Assembly (NCBI RefSeq): GCF_007096385.1
Contig: NZ_VJWL01000001.1
Coordinates: forward strand, 248,001-312,000
DNA: 64,000 nucleotides
Source of the DNA: Aliidiomarina halalkaliphila
GTDB lineage: Bacteria; Pseudomonadota; Gammaproteobacteria; Enterobacterales; Alteromonadaceae
Direction of reading: 5' to 3'
Notes under the pieces: generated by a model
The model's database searches: none
What the model was told of the DNA's origin: nothing
The model's input: the letters and a program-made list of their open reading frames with translations, nothing else
In this document: positions 29,072 through 36,867 of the stretch, piece by piece
Layout of the letters: the number at the start of each line of letters is the position of its first letter
Position numbering within the stretch: the stretch's first letter is position 1
Made by a program: the position numbers and the translations under genes

Positions 29072-29854
29072 TTACTCGCGAATCGTTGATAGTTCGTTGA
29101 TACCACCAGCGCTGCGGCGACGTGTTGTCGTGTTTTCGTTTGCTTGGTTTTGCAGGTAGGCTTCATTTTGTAGGAGGAGCTCAATCCCTTCCCGATATGT
29201 ACGACTAATCTGACGCTGCTCTTCGGAGCTGATTCCGCAGCTCCGGTAGAAATGCCCAAGGGCGGTGCTGAAATACTCATCGAGCATATTTACTTCTGCG
29301 CCATGGCGTACGAACACATCCCGAAACCAAGCTTCATTGGCTAACCGGGGCAAATCATTGGCCAAGGTCCAGGCATGGGCCGTCGCCGCACGCTCAGGGC
29401 AATCAGCAATGGCGTCTGGCAGGGGGAGATGCTCGTGGTACACAATCAAGGGGAAACCGTCGGCTTGTCGTTCAAATGGATGAACAAAGGCAATGTACAT
29501 GTAGGCAGGGGCAAAATCTTGATGTCGGGCTTCGAGAAAATAGCCTTCGCGATAGGTACCGCCAACAGTAGGTAAGCGCCAATCGGTGCGCTCCTCTTCC
29601 CATAACGGGATGAGAAAAGGTCCGGCGGACTCACTGTAAATGGGTGTGTCGGGGTAAACGCCATCCTGCCGAAGGTGAGCTTGTAGGGCGATATTTCCCA
29701 AAGGCTGGCCCGTTTCCGCCACCCAAACAGAACCTGTTGTTTGCGGCACAATAACGACGCTATGTCGTACAGGAATACAGGCACTGATCAAAAAGGCCGG
29801 CAGCAACACTAACGACCAACGCAATTTTTTAAATGCAGGCTGAAACATGTGCAT
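29072..29854 (-). CDS. Putative lipoprotein of unknown function
   Basis: About 260 residues. An N-terminal signal (LRWSLVLLPAFLISAC) ends in a lipobox, so the protein should be lipidated and sit on the periplasmic side of a membrane. The mature part has several His, Trp and Tyr residues (HRQ- and EARHQDF-type stretches, VYHEHLPLPD) but no motif I recognise. The C-terminus is polar and Asn/Gln/Arg-rich. Start uncertain: ATG at 29854 or 29848, with no strong ribosome site; an upstream TTG at 29872 is less likely. It is divergent from the AztD-like gene across a region holding a Zur-type box, so a zinc-linked envelope role is possible by context only. Confidence 0.7.
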   Translation of the reverse strand: MHMFQPAFKKLRWSLVLLPAFLISACIPVRHSVVIVPQTTGSVWVAETGQPLGNIALQAHLRQDGVYPDTPIYSESAGPFLIPLWEEERTDWRLPTVGGTYREGYFLEARHQDFAPAYMYIAFVHPFERQADGFPLIVYHEHLPLPDAIADCPERAATAHAWTLANDLPRLANEAWFRDVFVRHGAEVNMLDEYFSTALGHFYRSCGISSEEQRQISRTYREGIELLLQNEAYLQNQANENTTTRRRSAGGINELSTIRE

Positions 29855-29971
29855 AGTACGAGACCCATTCAAATGGATGATTTTTAAGCAACTAGGTCAG
29901 TATAGAACAATTCTTACGTTGAAAGCACCAGAATGGACGACCAAAAGATGAAAATCTTATTTGTTATTTAA

Positions 29972-29990
29972 TATGTTATCTTATAACATA
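29972..29990. promoter_or_regulatory. Zur-type operator
   Basis: TATGTTAT and ATAACATA arms around CTT give a perfect 8-base inverted repeat, close to the proteobacterial Zur consensus (GTTAT-ATAAC core). It lies 66 bases before the AztD-like ATG and about 118 bases from the divergent lipoprotein start, so could repress either or both under zinc-replete conditions. Confidence 0.78.
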
Positions 29991-30055
29991 ACTGTATTCG
30001 TACAGTAGAACTCGATTCTCCGGCAATGACTATCCAGAACGAAGGAAGTAATAAA

Positions 30056-31366
30056 ATGAAGTTAACGACCTTACCGGCAATTAAAATGAGCGCAGTGGCA
30101 GTTGCGGCAGCCCTTGCGCTTTCAGCGTGTGGTGAAAACCTTTCGGTTGAGCTGACTGACCCGCCAACGGGTGGTGGCCACGACCACGATCATGACCACG
30201 GCGACCGTACAGGACGTTTAGTTTTTAGTTCGCATGATTCTGACCATGCGTATGTTCTTGATCTACACGATGAAGAAATCATTGCAGACTTCCATTTAGC
30301 AGGCCCTGCCGCAAGCATTTATCCGAGCCCTGGCTATCGCTATGCCATCGCCATCGAACGTTCTGCGGGTGTAGTGAGCTTTATTGATAGCGGCTTTGAA
30401 ACTGAAGCTCATGGCGATCACGGTCACTATCATGAGCACGATCCTGCCTTGTTGGATTTCCAATTATTCGGTGAATTGCCGACACACTACGATTGGTTTG
30501 AAACCCGCGGCGCTGTGTTTTTTGATGGCGTGCCTGGTGTTGCAGGTAAGGTGAAAGCGCTAAGTGATCACAGCTTAAGTGAAGATCGTGTACTAGCGAC
30601 TCTAGAACTTGAGCGTAACCAACACGGCGCGGCTGAAATCCGTGGCAATGACTTATTCGTAAGCTATCGCAGTGCTGATAGCGATGGTGTGTTGCCTGAT
30701 TTCGTAGAAGTGTACGAGCGCCATAGCGATCATTTTGACTTTATTCAGCGTTTTGAAGAGCCTTGCGAAGGCCTGCACGGCAGTGCCATCACCAGTTTAT
30801 ATGTGACTTTTGGTTGCCGTGATGGTGTGTTAGTGATTACCGAAGGCGATGATGGTTACGTGGCTGATAAGTTAGCGAATGATGCCATGATTACTGAAGC
30901 GGGAAGCCGCATCGGTACCCTCTATGCCCACGATAATACGCAGAACTTTGTAGGGCGTGCTGCGCACGAACTGTATTGGTTACACCTGGATGATGGCGAT
31001 ATGCACCACATTGAGTGGCGCGGTGAAGAAAACGCCGAAGCCCAAGTTAGAGCAGCGGGCTTTAACTACAGTGGTAACCGTTTCGCTATTTTAGATAGCA
31101 CTGGCCATTTAACGATTGTGCGCTTCCGTACGGATCACTATGAGATTCAAAGCGTATTGCACGTTATTGATGAGATGGGTGATCACGCGCCAACGATGGC
31201 CTTTAGCCCAATTAACCACGATGCCTTTATTACTGACCCAGTGGCGCAAGAAGTGATCATTGTGGATCTGCATGATGGTGAAGTAGAAGACCGTATTGAA
31301 CTCGGATTCTCGCCTGCAGCTGTGAGCTGGCACGGGTTTTTAGAAGACGATGGGCACGACCACTAA
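30056..31366 (+). CDS. AztD-like periplasmic zinc chaperone (lipoprotein)
   Basis: 436 residues. The lipobox ALSAC (Cys25) follows a signal peptide, and just after it comes a histidine cluster, HDHDHDHGD (about 42-50). A second cluster, HGDHGHYHEHD, is near 120-130, and the C-terminus ends DDGHDH. The body has repeated beta-strand units suggesting a propeller. This matches what I know of AztD, a periplasmic zinc metallochaperone with a flexible His-rich loop that feeds a zinc-binding protein. The AGGAAG site is seven bases before the ATG at 30056. A Zur-type box upstream supports a zinc role. Unlike the described azt loci, no ABC zinc importer genes are adjacent. A different zinc-binding propeller lipoprotein is the alternative. 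Confidence 0.8.
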   Translation: MKLTTLPAIKMSAVAVAAALALSACGENLSVELTDPPTGGGHDHDHDHGDRTGRLVFSSHDSDHAYVLDLHDEEIIADFHLAGPAASIYPSPGYRYAIAIERSAGVVSFIDSGFETEAHGDHGHYHEHDPALLDFQLFGELPTHYDWFETRGAVFFDGVPGVAGKVKALSDHSLSEDRVLATLELERNQHGAAEIRGNDLFVSYRSADSDGVLPDFVEVYERHSDHFDFIQRFEEPCEGLHGSAITSLYVTFGCRDGVLVITEGDDGYVADKLANDAMITEAGSRIGTLYAHDNTQNFVGRAAHELYWLHLDDGDMHHIEWRGEENAEAQVRAAGFNYSGNRFAILDSTGHLTIVRFRTDHYEIQSVLHVIDEMGDHAPTMAFSPINHDAFITDPVAQEVIIVDLHDGEVEDRIELGFSPAAVSWHGFLEDDGHDH

Positions 31367-31434
31367 GGTTTGTGTTTCATGTACCGCGTTGTGTGACTAA
31401 GCAGCGCTTATAGCGATGTTTGGTGTGTGTGTAG

Positions 31435-31470
31435 CCGCGGCTCTCTCATTGAGGGGGCCGCGGTTTTTTA
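31435..31470 (+). terminator. Rho-independent terminator after the AztD-like gene
   Basis: CCGCGGC...GCCGCGG arms, with an inner CTC/GAG pairing, followed by six T. It is about 70 bases after the stop codon and precedes repeat cluster C. Confidence 0.88.
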
Positions 31471-31503
31471 TTGCGCATTGCTATAAATTACGTTGGGTAC
31501 GAT

Positions 31504-31628
31504 TGAGGTAAATCTGGCGCGGTGATGGGACAAGTCACGTGGGGGTGTGCGCGGCAGGGATGCCGCGCCCAAGCCTGCATAGATGCATTCACGGCGTCCC
31601 CCACGGGGCTTTCCCACCGCCACGCCTC
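31504..31628 (+). repeat. Composite palindromic repeat, type 2 (unit C1)
   Basis: Bounded by TGAGG and CCTCA. Here the GGGA-loop orientation is the plus strand: GCGCGGCA-GGGA-TGCCGCGC, then TGCA-TAGA-TGCA. The outer stem includes CGTGGGGG against CCCCCACG. Confidence 0.88.
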
Positions 31629-31670
31629 AATACGGCCTCGGGCCAGCGCGCAACGTTGGCTACGATGGTC

Positions 31671-31776
31671 GAGAGGGAGAGACTGGCTTCGTGAGGGTGT
31701 CTGCCGCAGGGATGCGGCAGCCAAGCCTGCATGGATGCATTTACGGCGTCCCTCACGAGGCCAACTCTGCCTCTGG
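31671..31776 (+). repeat. Composite palindromic repeat, type 1 (unit C2)
   Basis: CGTGAGGG and CCCTCACG outer stem. Plus-strand inner hairpins are CTGCCGCA-GGGA-TGCGGCAG and TGCA-TGGA-TGCA. Confidence 0.88.
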
Positions 31777-31781
31777 GCCTT

Positions 31782-31860
31782 GAGCGGCAGGGATGCCGCG
31801 CCCAAGCCTGCATAGATGCATTCACGGCGTCCCCCACGGGGCTTTCCCACCGCCGAGCCT
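31782..31860 (+). repeat. Truncated type 2 repeat (unit C3)
   Basis: Begins inside the first hairpin (GCGGCA-GGGA-TGCCGC) and continues with the normal type 2 right half. The left outer arm is missing, so the outer stem cannot form. Confidence 0.85.
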
Positions 31861-31902
31861 CAATACGGCCTCGGGCCAACGCGCTGCGTTGGGTACGCTG
31901 GT

Positions 31903-32013
31903 CGAGAGGGAGACATTGGCTTCGTGAGGGTGTCTGCCGCAGGGATGCGGCAGCCAAGCCTGCACGGATGCATTCACGGCGTCCCCCACGGGGCTTTCTC
32001 AGCGCCGAGCCTT
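31903..32013 (+). repeat. Hybrid type 1/type 2 repeat (unit C4)
   Basis: The left half (GTGAGGG, CTGCCGCA-GGGA-TGCGGCAG) is type 1; the right half (CCCCCACGGGG, then CTTTCTCAGCGCCGAGCC) is type 2. The second hairpin is TGCA-CGGA-TGCA. Six bases separate it from the stop codon of the LysR gene. Confidence 0.85.
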
Positions 32014-32018
32014 GTATG

Positions 32019-32921
32019 TTAATTGGCTAGTATTTCGTGGACTTGATGGGAGAGCCACTGCAGGGCTGGATCCGTTTCGTGGGCATCATGCCAATACATT
32101 TGTAATCGCGTGGCCACTTGAATCTCGGCGGGCATTTCCCACAGCCGTACCGGAAACTGGGTGACCAATCGCTCGGCAATACGCCGAGGTAAGGTGAGGT
32201 AATCGCCACTAATGGCCACCAAGTGGCCTGCGGTTTGATAACTTTGCACGCGCACCGCAAGGCGACGCTCAATGCCTAGTTCCCGTAAGAGATAATCTTC
32301 CAATACCGTCCCTCGTGCCCGCGAAGACACCGCAATATGTTGGGCACCCAAGTAACGGGCCTTCGTTAGTAACTCTTTGTTATCTTGCCGCCCGAGAACC
32401 ACAAAGTCTTCATGATATAAGGGCCGTTGATGGACCGGTGAAGAGAGAGGCAAGGGTACGTCGATCGCGAGATCCGCTTGCCGATTCAAGAGAAAGTCAC
32501 TCAACTGCGCATGGGGTATGGCAATACTTTCAAAACGCGCATTTGGCGCGAGTCGTTTTAAATGACGGAATATACGGGGAAATAGCTCCGGCTCAATGGC
32601 TTCGGGAATACCTAATCGAAAGCTACGCCGCGTATCCTTGGGATGAAAGTGGCGACCTCGTTCAATCAGCCCTTGCATGCGCATTAGCAATTCATGCACA
32701 TCCGGTGCGAGCTTGTCGCACAGCGCAGTGGGGCGCAATACGCGACCATGGCGTACAAACAAAGGATCATCAAATTGTTCGCGTAATCGCCGTAAAGCAT
32801 GACTAATTGCCGATGGGGTGAGGGATAGTTCCACGGCGGCCCTATTTAGCTGACGCTCACGATAGATGGCAGCCAATACGCGCAATAAGTTTAAATCTGT
32901 CTTAAGATGAATTTGATTCAT
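32019..32921 (-). CDS. LysR-family transcriptional regulator
   Basis: 300 residues. An N-terminal winged helix-turn-helix (LNRAAVELSLTPSAISHALRRLREQFDDPLFVRHG, residues about 24-58) is followed by the LysR substrate-binding domain with two alpha/beta lobes. It is divergent from the acyl-CoA dehydrogenase operon across 90 bases and is the natural candidate to control it, sensing an acyl or hydroxyacyl intermediate. The 3' end abuts repeat unit C4. The inducer cannot be predicted. Confidence 0.9.
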   Translation of the reverse strand: MNQIHLKTDLNLLRVLAAIYRERQLNRAAVELSLTPSAISHALRRLREQFDDPLFVRHGRVLRPTALCDKLAPDVHELLMRMQGLIERGRHFHPKDTRRSFRLGIPEAIEPELFPRIFRHLKRLAPNARFESIAIPHAQLSDFLLNRQADLAIDVPLPLSSPVHQRPLYHEDFVVLGRQDNKELLTKARYLGAQHIAVSSRARGTVLEDYLLRELGIERRLAVRVQSYQTAGHLVAISGDYLTLPRRIAERLVTQFPVRLWEMPAEIQVATRLQMYWHDAHETDPALQWLSHQVHEILAN

Positions 32922-33011
32922 GTTAGTCCGTTAATAAAATTCACTTCATTCATGTTAAGAAAGTTCGTAGGATGAGCCAACCTATTTTTTAACTTTTTCA
33001 CAGGAATTTGT

Positions 33012-34247
33012 ATGTTTGGACGTTCCGAGTTGTCGCAGCAGTACCTGAGTCGCGTGAAAGCGTTTATGGCAGAGCATATTGAGCCGGTTGAAGGGGCGAT
33101 TATGCAAGGTGTTTTGCACGACCAAGGCCATGGTAATTGGCGTGAATGGTCGATTCCTGAAGAAATTGATGCCTTGAAAGAGAAAGCCAAGAATGAAGGC
33201 TTGTGGAATCTCTTTCTTCCTGACTCACGCTTAGGACAAGGCTTGAGTACCTTGGATTATGCGCCTTTGGCAGAGCAGATGGGACGGTCGTTTATTGCCC
33301 CCGAGGTTTTTAACTGTAATGCCCCTGATACCGGCAATATGGAGGTGCTCTATCACTACGGTAGCGATTCGCAGCGCAAAACCTGGTTGCAACCTTTGTT
33401 ACAAGGCGAGATCCGTTCGGTATTTGCGATGACAGAACCGCAGGTGGCCTCGTCTGACGCGACGAATATGGAAACGCGAATTACCGCGGATGGTGATGAT
33501 GTCATTATTCAGGGTCGAAAATGGTGGACGACGGGATTAGGGCATCCCAATGCGAAAATTGCCATTGTTATGGGCCTGACGGATCCTGACGCGGAACGCC
33601 ATAAGCGGCATTCTATGGTACTGGTACCGCTAGATACGCCTGGAGTAACTATTGAGCGAATGCTGCCCGTATTCGGCGACTATGATGCGCCTTATGGTCA
33701 TGGGGAAGTAAGCTTTAACAATGTGCGAGTGCCAAAAACTAATGTGATCGGCGGCTTGGGTTACGGCTTTGCCATTGCTCAAGGACGTCTTGGTCCAGGA
33801 CGTGTACACCATTGTATGCGTGCTTTGGGTGCGGCAGAACGCTGTTTGGAACTGATGATTACCCGCGGTATGGAACGAGTCGCCTTCGGACAACCATTAA
33901 TCAAGCTCGGCGATAATGGTACCCGGATTGCCAAACATCGGATGGCCATTGACCAAGCGCGTCTTTATACCCTGTACACAGCGGGCGTGATCGACAATCA
34001 AGGCGTTCGCGGCGCTGCTAGTGAAATAGCTGGAATCAAGGCGGTGGTGCCCACAGTACTGCAAAATGTGGTGGATGATGCGATTCAAATGTTTGGCGGT
34101 GGTGGCCTAAGTCACGATTATCCATTAACCGGATTCTATGCCATTGCCCGTGCCCTGCGCCTTGCTGATGGCCCAGATGAAGTACATCAAGCCACGGTGC
34201 TGCGCCAAGAGTTACGTAAATACCGTCCCCCTCGGAGTGAGTCATGA
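33012..34247 (+). CDS. Acyl-CoA dehydrogenase, ACAD10/11 (LvaC-like) type
   Basis: 411 residues. FAMTEPQVASSDATNMETRI, RKWWTTG and GPGRVHHCMRALG match the ACAD10/ACAD11 branch rather than the short-chain enzymes. ADGPDEVHQATVLRQELRK near the C-terminus is the conserved end of this group. FAD-dependent, cytoplasmic. Related enzymes work with a partner kinase on 4-hydroxyacyl-CoA: the phosphorylated intermediate is rearranged to the 3-hydroxy form. AGGA precedes the ATG by seven bases. The next gene, the kinase-like protein, overlaps its stop (ATGA). Specific substrate is inferred from context, not shown. Confidence 0.88.
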   Translation: MFGRSELSQQYLSRVKAFMAEHIEPVEGAIMQGVLHDQGHGNWREWSIPEEIDALKEKAKNEGLWNLFLPDSRLGQGLSTLDYAPLAEQMGRSFIAPEVFNCNAPDTGNMEVLYHYGSDSQRKTWLQPLLQGEIRSVFAMTEPQVASSDATNMETRITADGDDVIIQGRKWWTTGLGHPNAKIAIVMGLTDPDAERHKRHSMVLVPLDTPGVTIERMLPVFGDYDAPYGHGEVSFNNVRVPKTNVIGGLGYGFAIAQGRLGPGRVHHCMRALGAAERCLELMITRGMERVAFGQPLIKLGDNGTRIAKHRMAIDQARLYTLYTAGVIDNQGVRGAASEIAGIKAVVPTVLQNVVDDAIQMFGGGGLSHDYPLTGFYAIARALRLADGPDEVHQATVLRQELRKYRPPRSES

Positions 34248-35332
34248 GTTCAAAAGCGAATAACGCCGTAATTGATCACGGGGTTGCCGTACGCGATGAA
34301 GAGGGTTTCGATATTGCAGCGGTTGATACCTGGATCAAACACCGACGTCCGGAGATCAAAGGGGAGCCTGAATTAACTCAATTTCCAGGCGGTGCCTCGA
34401 ACTGGACTTATCGCTTAGCCTACGACAATGCCGATTTAATTCTCCGTCGGCCGCCGGCAGGCACCAAAGCGAAATCTGCCCATAATATGCAGCGGGAACA
34501 TGACCTCCAGCTCATGCTAAAAAAGCATTATCCTGCGGTGCCCACTATGGTGGGCTATTGTGAGGATACATCGTTGATTGGTTCTGATTTTTATGTGATG
34601 GAGCGCATTGAGGGGATTATTCCCCGGAAAAACATGCCTCGGGATTTATCCTTGGATGAAGCTCAGGTTCGACAGTTGTGTACCGCCATGCTGGATAAAC
34701 TCATCGACTTGCATAAAGTAAGTTACGTGGCGGCAGGCCTTGAAAGCATGGGCCGGGGTGGTGGCTATATTGAGCGGCAAGTAGAGGGATGGATTGGTCG
34801 TTACGAGAAAGCCAAAACCTGGAATGTTCCCAGTGCACGAAGAATTAAGCGCTGGCTACGGGAGAATAAGCCTCGTCAAGAACGTTTATGCGTTACGCAT
34901 AATGACTTTCGCTTTGATAATTTAATTTTAAACCCAGACGATCCCACAGAAATTCTGGCTGTGTTAGATTGGGAATTAGCCACTATTGGTGATCCTTTGT
35001 TTGAATTGGGTAATATGCTGGCTTATTGGGTTCAAGCCGATGATGATCGTTTCGCCCAGGCCACACGTCGTCAGCCAACCCACTTAAAAGGGATGTTTAC
35101 ACGGCAAGAGGTGATCGATTACTACTGTGAGCAAATGGGCTACGACGACGTCGATATGACGTTCTACGAAGTATTTGGTTTGTTCCGTTTATCCGTGATT
35201 GCCCAGCAAATTTACTATCGATATCACCATAAACAAACGCGCAATCCGGCGTTTAAGAATTTCTGGTTTATTGTGCATTACTTGCATTGGCGCTGTAAGC
35301 GCCTCATGAAGCAACGAAGACGGGAGCGTTAA
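34244..35332 (+). CDS. Aminoglycoside-phosphotransferase-like kinase (LvaA/ACAD10-kinase type)
   Basis: 362 residues. FPGGASNWTYRL near residue 47 is the nucleotide-binding loop; THNDFRFDNLILN is the catalytic Brenner motif with the Asp base; AVLDWELATIGDP carries the metal-binding Asp. It belongs to the APH family branch fused to ACAD in vertebrate ACAD10/11 and separate in bacterial lva operons, where it phosphorylates 4-hydroxyacyl-CoA. It is translationally coupled to the acyl-CoA dehydrogenase upstream (4-base overlap) and to the phosphatase downstream (1-base overlap). An antibiotic-resistance role is unlikely in this setting. Confidence 0.87.
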   Translation: MSSKANNAVIDHGVAVRDEEGFDIAAVDTWIKHRRPEIKGEPELTQFPGGASNWTYRLAYDNADLILRRPPAGTKAKSAHNMQREHDLQLMLKKHYPAVPTMVGYCEDTSLIGSDFYVMERIEGIIPRKNMPRDLSLDEAQVRQLCTAMLDKLIDLHKVSYVAAGLESMGRGGGYIERQVEGWIGRYEKAKTWNVPSARRIKRWLRENKPRQERLCVTHNDFRFDNLILNPDDPTEILAVLDWELATIGDPLFELGNMLAYWVQADDDRFAQATRRQPTHLKGMFTRQEVIDYYCEQMGYDDVDMTFYEVFGLFRLSVIAQQIYYRYHHKQTRNPAFKNFWFIVHYLHWRCKRLMKQRRRER

Positions 35333-36045
35333 TGGCTTTAGTGACCTTAGTTCGACATGGTCAAGCATCGTTTGGCAGCGCAGATTACGACAATTTATCC
35401 GAACTGGGTTACCAACAACTGCAGCATTTAGGTGCTCAGTTGGCCAATCAGGGGGAATCATTTGATATGTTGGTGCGTGGTACACTCAAACGCCACCAGC
35501 AATCCCTAGACGCCTTGGTAGATGGCTATGGTGATGTGTTACGAGAAGTGAATGTGATTTCCGATCCGGCCTGGAACGAATTTGATCATCGCGCTGTTAT
35601 GTTGTCCCTCGGGCAAGCTCAACCTGAACTGCAAAAATTCTTCGCCGACGATGGTACGCCGCAGATTAGCCCCGACGATGTGATGGCTATATTTATGCAG
35701 TCCGTGCGACGTTGGCAAAGTGGTGCCCATGACCACGAGTATCCTGAATCTTGGCCACAGTTTGTCGCGCGGGTAGAGCATGCATGGCAACGGTTAAGGG
35801 ATTGGCTTTCCCATAAACGGATTCTCGTGTTGACATCAGGCGGACCTATTTCATTGTCCGCAGCGGGGGCCATGGGTCTTCCTACGCCCAATATGATGAC
35901 GATCAATGCGCAGCTAGTGAACGGCGGACTCTCTCGTTTTATGTGCAAGCCCAAAGGCAATGGCGACGTGGAACGTAAGCTTATTAGTTTAAACGAACAT
36001 ATCCATGTGAGCGGCCGTTACCAGCACCTGCTCACCTATCGTTAA
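35332..36045 (+). CDS. Histidine phosphatase superfamily protein
   Basis: 237 residues. LVRHGQASFG at the N-terminus is the RHG motif with the phosphohistidine nucleophile, and EFDHR resembles the acid region. At the usual second histidine (V-x-H-G) the protein has LTSGGPISL, a Ser-Gly variant. It may dephosphorylate a small molecule in the same pathway, or have altered chemistry. Its start overlaps the stop of the kinase-like gene by one base, so both are one operon. Not a glycolytic phosphoglycerate mutase, judging by the missing SHG motif. Confidence 0.82.
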   Translation: MALVTLVRHGQASFGSADYDNLSELGYQQLQHLGAQLANQGESFDMLVRGTLKRHQQSLDALVDGYGDVLREVNVISDPAWNEFDHRAVMLSLGQAQPELQKFFADDGTPQISPDDVMAIFMQSVRRWQSGAHDHEYPESWPQFVARVEHAWQRLRDWLSHKRILVLTSGGPISLSAAGAMGLPTPNMMTINAQLVNGGLSRFMCKPKGNGDVERKLISLNEHIHVSGRYQHLLTYR

Positions 36046-36059
36046 GTAAGGTATTCCCG

Positions 36060-36812
36060 ATGCGAAAAACTATCATTATTACTGGCGCCAGCTCTGGCTT
36101 AGGCGCAGAAATGGCAAGGCAATTTGCGGCCTTAGGCCGGAACCTGGGACTATGCGCTCGGCGTACAGAGCGTCTTGAGACTCTCAAGCAAGAATTGGAA
36201 ACACAGTACCCGAGCATCAAGGTTTCCTTAAAAGCATTAGATGTGAATGATCACGATGCGGTGTTCCGAGTGTTTGGGGAATTTAAACAAGAGTTTGGTC
36301 ACATTGATCGCATTATTGTCAATGCGGGCATGGGCAAGGGCGGTCCACTGGGAACCGGCCTGTTTAAATACAATAAGCTAACCGCGGAAACCAACTATAT
36401 TGCGGCTCTGGCCCAATGTGAGGCGGCGTTAGAAATATTTTATGAACAGCAGTCTGGGCATTTAGTTACGATTGCATCGATTAGTGCGTTACGCGGTATG
36501 CCACGCGCGCTTACGGCCTATGCCTCGAGTAAAGCGGCCCTGGTGAATTTAACGGAAGGGATTCGTGCAGATCTTATGCGACAGAATAGTCCGATTAAGA
36601 CCAGTTGTATTTTGCCTGGGTTTATCCGCTCGGAAATAAACGAAAAGGTGAAAAACACGCCCTTTATGTGCGATACGGTACCGGGTGTACGCAGCATGGT
36701 GCGCGCGATTGAAAAAGAGAAAGTTCAGGCCTATGTGCCTAGTTGGCCTTGGATATTGGTCGCGTTCTTGTTGAAGCGCTTGCCGTTAAAACAAACCCTC
36801 AAATTAGGGTAA
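36060..36812 (+). CDS. SDR-family oxidoreductase
   Basis: 250 residues. TGASSGLG (8-15) binds NAD(P); NAG near 90 and the catalytic YASSK with upstream Ser (SISAL) are present. The C-terminus is hydrophobic (WPWILVAFLLKRLP), suggesting membrane association. It follows the phosphatase by 14 bases, so it likely completes the four-gene operon, perhaps oxidising or reducing a hydroxyacyl or keto intermediate. Substrate not predictable. Confidence 0.87.
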   Translation: MRKTIIITGASSGLGAEMARQFAALGRNLGLCARRTERLETLKQELETQYPSIKVSLKALDVNDHDAVFRVFGEFKQEFGHIDRIIVNAGMGKGGPLGTGLFKYNKLTAETNYIAALAQCEAALEIFYEQQSGHLVTIASISALRGMPRALTAYASSKAALVNLTEGIRADLMRQNSPIKTSCILPGFIRSEINEKVKNTPFMCDTVPGVRSMVRAIEKEKVQAYVPSWPWILVAFLLKRLPLKQTLKLG

Positions 36813-36867
36813 TGTAGGCACATCTTTGCTAGGCTATAGCCGGTGTACAGTTCATGTTGAGGAATCG

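Noticed and set aside
6528-32013. CRISPR array or integron attC cassette array as explanation of the repeats
   Set aside because: Units are long, degenerate and palindromic, with no uniform spacers of 30-40 bases, no cas genes, no integrase gene and no cassette ORFs with R'/R'' core sites.
6528-32013. Insertion sequence or MITE
   Set aside because: No transposase gene in the window and no target-site duplication I could see at unit borders. A MITE origin is not excluded but is not supported by the sequence.
31488-32030. Open frames of 66-122 codons in cluster C
   Set aside because: Same repeat-encoded peptides as in cluster B, with no start signals; the region is the 3' flank of two converging genes.
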